Positions 6,574 to 8,267 of a stretch of DNA of 8,267 bases are shown one piece after another (positions within the stretch are counted from its first letter, which is position 1; each line of letters begins with the position of its first letter). Where the stretch lies: contig CAYUYH010000129.1 of NCBI GenBank assembly GCA_964449175.1, positions 1 through 8,267 on the forward strand. Direction: 5' to 3'. The notes below the pieces were generated by a model. That model was not told the DNA's origin. It was given only the letters and a program-made list of their open reading frames with translations, and made no database searches. This DNA comes from CAYUYH01 sp964449175. GTDB taxonomy: Bacteria; Planctomycetota; Phycisphaerae; SM23-33. The translations under genes were made by a program, and so were the position numbers.

Positions 6574-7395
6574 CTATCGCTTCCCGCTACCGCCTGCCTG
6601 CGGGCCGGCATGTGCAATCGCCCGCCCCACCGCCGCCTGCTCCGAGAGGCGCCTGGCCGAGTCCCGCCGCCGACAGACCGGGCAGAGGTCCTCCAGCGGC
6701 ACGTGCTCGGGCAAGGCCGGGCGAATGTGCTCGAACTGCCGGACCGGCGCGAACAGCCGCCCGCACGTCCGGCAGGCCATCAGCTCCAGGTCGGTCTTCC
6801 ACGTCTCCATCCGCCGCAGCGGCCCGTCGTCGACGCTGCGCACGTGCCCGGTCGGGCAGACGGCCGCGCACGCGCCGCATCCGATGCACACCTCCGACGA
6901 CTCGTCGAACGGCGGGCACACTTCGCGCTCGACGCCCCTGCCGGCGAAGCCCACCGCCGAGATGCCCAGCACCTCCTCGCAGACCCGCACGCACAGGCCG
7001 CACATGATGCACGTCTGGTCCGGGTCGTCGGTGGGGTACGGCGTGGCGGTCACGCCGAACTTGGCGGCCAGGTCGCGCACGACCTCGCTGGCCGGGCAAC
7101 GCGCCAGCAGCAGCTCCAGCACGACGCGCCGCGCGTCGCGGACGGCCTGCGAGTCCGTCTGCACCGCCAGGCCCTCGGACGCCGGGTACTGGCAGGACGG
7201 CACGAGGTCGGCCTTGCCCTCGGCCGTCACCTCCACCAGGCAGACCCTGCAAGCGGCGTACGGCTCGAGCGCCTCGTGGTGGCAGAGCGTGGGGATGTCC
7301 CTGCCCGCCCGCCGGCAGACGGCAAGCAGCGTCTCGCCGGGCCGCCCCTCAGCCGGCTGGCCGTCCACAGTCAGTTTGAACGTCTCGCCACTCAC
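6574..7395 (-). CDS. HoxU/NuoG-N-terminus-like iron-sulfur subunit of an NAD-linked electron-transfer complex
   Basis: A soluble electron-relay subunit that would pass electrons between the neighbouring NuoF-like flavoprotein and an unseen partner. What is seen in its 273 residues: a 2Fe-2S ferredoxin domain (about 1-80) with C38, C49, C52 and C68; a helical stretch (85-115) where NuoG/HydA proteins usually carry the His-Cys3 cluster motif, which is absent here (ARCPASEVVRDLAAKFGV); two [4Fe-4S] motifs, CIMCGLCVRVC (C129, C132, C135, C139) and CIGCGACAAVCP (C170, C173, C176, C180); then a tail with two CXXC pairs (C208/C211 and C238/C241) resembling a zinc ribbon. There is no H-cluster or molybdopterin domain, so it is neither a hydrogenase nor a formate dehydrogenase catalytic subunit. 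I chose GTG at 7395, which gives MSGETFKLTVDG and has AAGGA seven bases upstream; an upstream in-frame start at 7518 would lie inside the previous gene and add a non-homologous Arg-rich leader. Its exact complex is unknown. Confidence 0.87.
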   Translation of the reverse strand: MSGETFKLTVDGQPAEGRPGETLLAVCRRAGRDIPTLCHHEALEPYAACRVCLVEVTAEGKADLVPSCQYPASEGLAVQTDSQAVRDARRVVLELLLARCPASEVVRDLAAKFGVTATPYPTDDPDQTCIMCGLCVRVCEEVLGISAVGFAGRGVEREVCPPFDESSEVCIGCGACAAVCPTGHVRSVDDGPLRRMETWKTDLELMACRTCGRLFAPVRQFEHIRPALPEHVPLEDLCPVCRRRDSARRLSEQAAVGRAIAHAGPQAGGSGKR

Positions 7396-7405
7396 CAAAG
7401 CGTCC

Positions 7406-8267
<862 letters not shown>

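Overview
The window is one unbroken, GC-rich, minus-strand operon (transcription runs from position 8267 towards 1). It carries the carbonyl branch of the bacterial Wood-Ljungdahl (reductive acetyl-CoA) pathway behind an NADH-linked electron-transfer module. Seven genes fill it: three complete Wood-Ljungdahl proteins and a complete CooC-type ATPase, one complete flavoprotein-partner iron-sulfur protein, and two genes cut by the window edges. No gene on the + strand is credible; the long + strand frames are GC-rich shadows.

Layout in transcription order: (1) 8267-7406, C-terminal half of a NuoF/HydB/HndC-like diaphorase subunit; (2) 7395-6574, a HoxU/NuoG-N-terminus-like 2Fe-2S plus 2x[4Fe-4S] protein with a C-terminal Cys-pair (zinc-ribbon-like) tail; (3) 6558-4378, acetyl-CoA synthase AcsB; (4) 4336-2996, corrinoid iron-sulfur protein large subunit AcsC; (5) 2953-1031, AcsV/RACo-type ferredoxin-ASKHA reductive activator; (6) 1029-250, CooC/AcsF-type nickel-insertion ATPase; (7) 237-1, N-terminal 79 residues of the corrinoid protein small subunit AcsD. 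Gaps between genes are 10, 15, 41, 42, 1 and 12 nt. Ribosome binding sites precede each complete start, and no promoter or terminator is visible, so the operon begins and ends outside the window.

How the genes work together: AcsC/AcsD carry the methyl group on cobalamin and deliver it to the Ni-Ni-[4Fe-4S] A-cluster of AcsB, which joins it with CO and CoA to make acetyl-CoA. AcsV re-reduces accidentally oxidised Co(II) corrinoid using ATP, and CooC/AcsF loads nickel. The two upstream genes look like the NAD(H)-reactive FMN/Fe-S module found in bifurcating hydrogenases, NAD-dependent formate dehydrogenases and related complexes; their catalytic partner is not in view. No carbon monoxide dehydrogenase (acsA/cooS) gene is in the window, although it is often a close neighbour of acsB.

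Organism: an anaerobic bacterium with a high-GC genome and the bacterial type of AcsB (N-terminal domain present), capable of acetogenesis or of running the pathway in another direction. The sequence alone does not let me fix the phylum; a GC-rich uncultured lineage is as likely as a classical Firmicute acetogen, whose genomes are usually less GC-rich. Apart from the unusual gene combination, this is a recognisable metabolic locus rather than a wholly new system.
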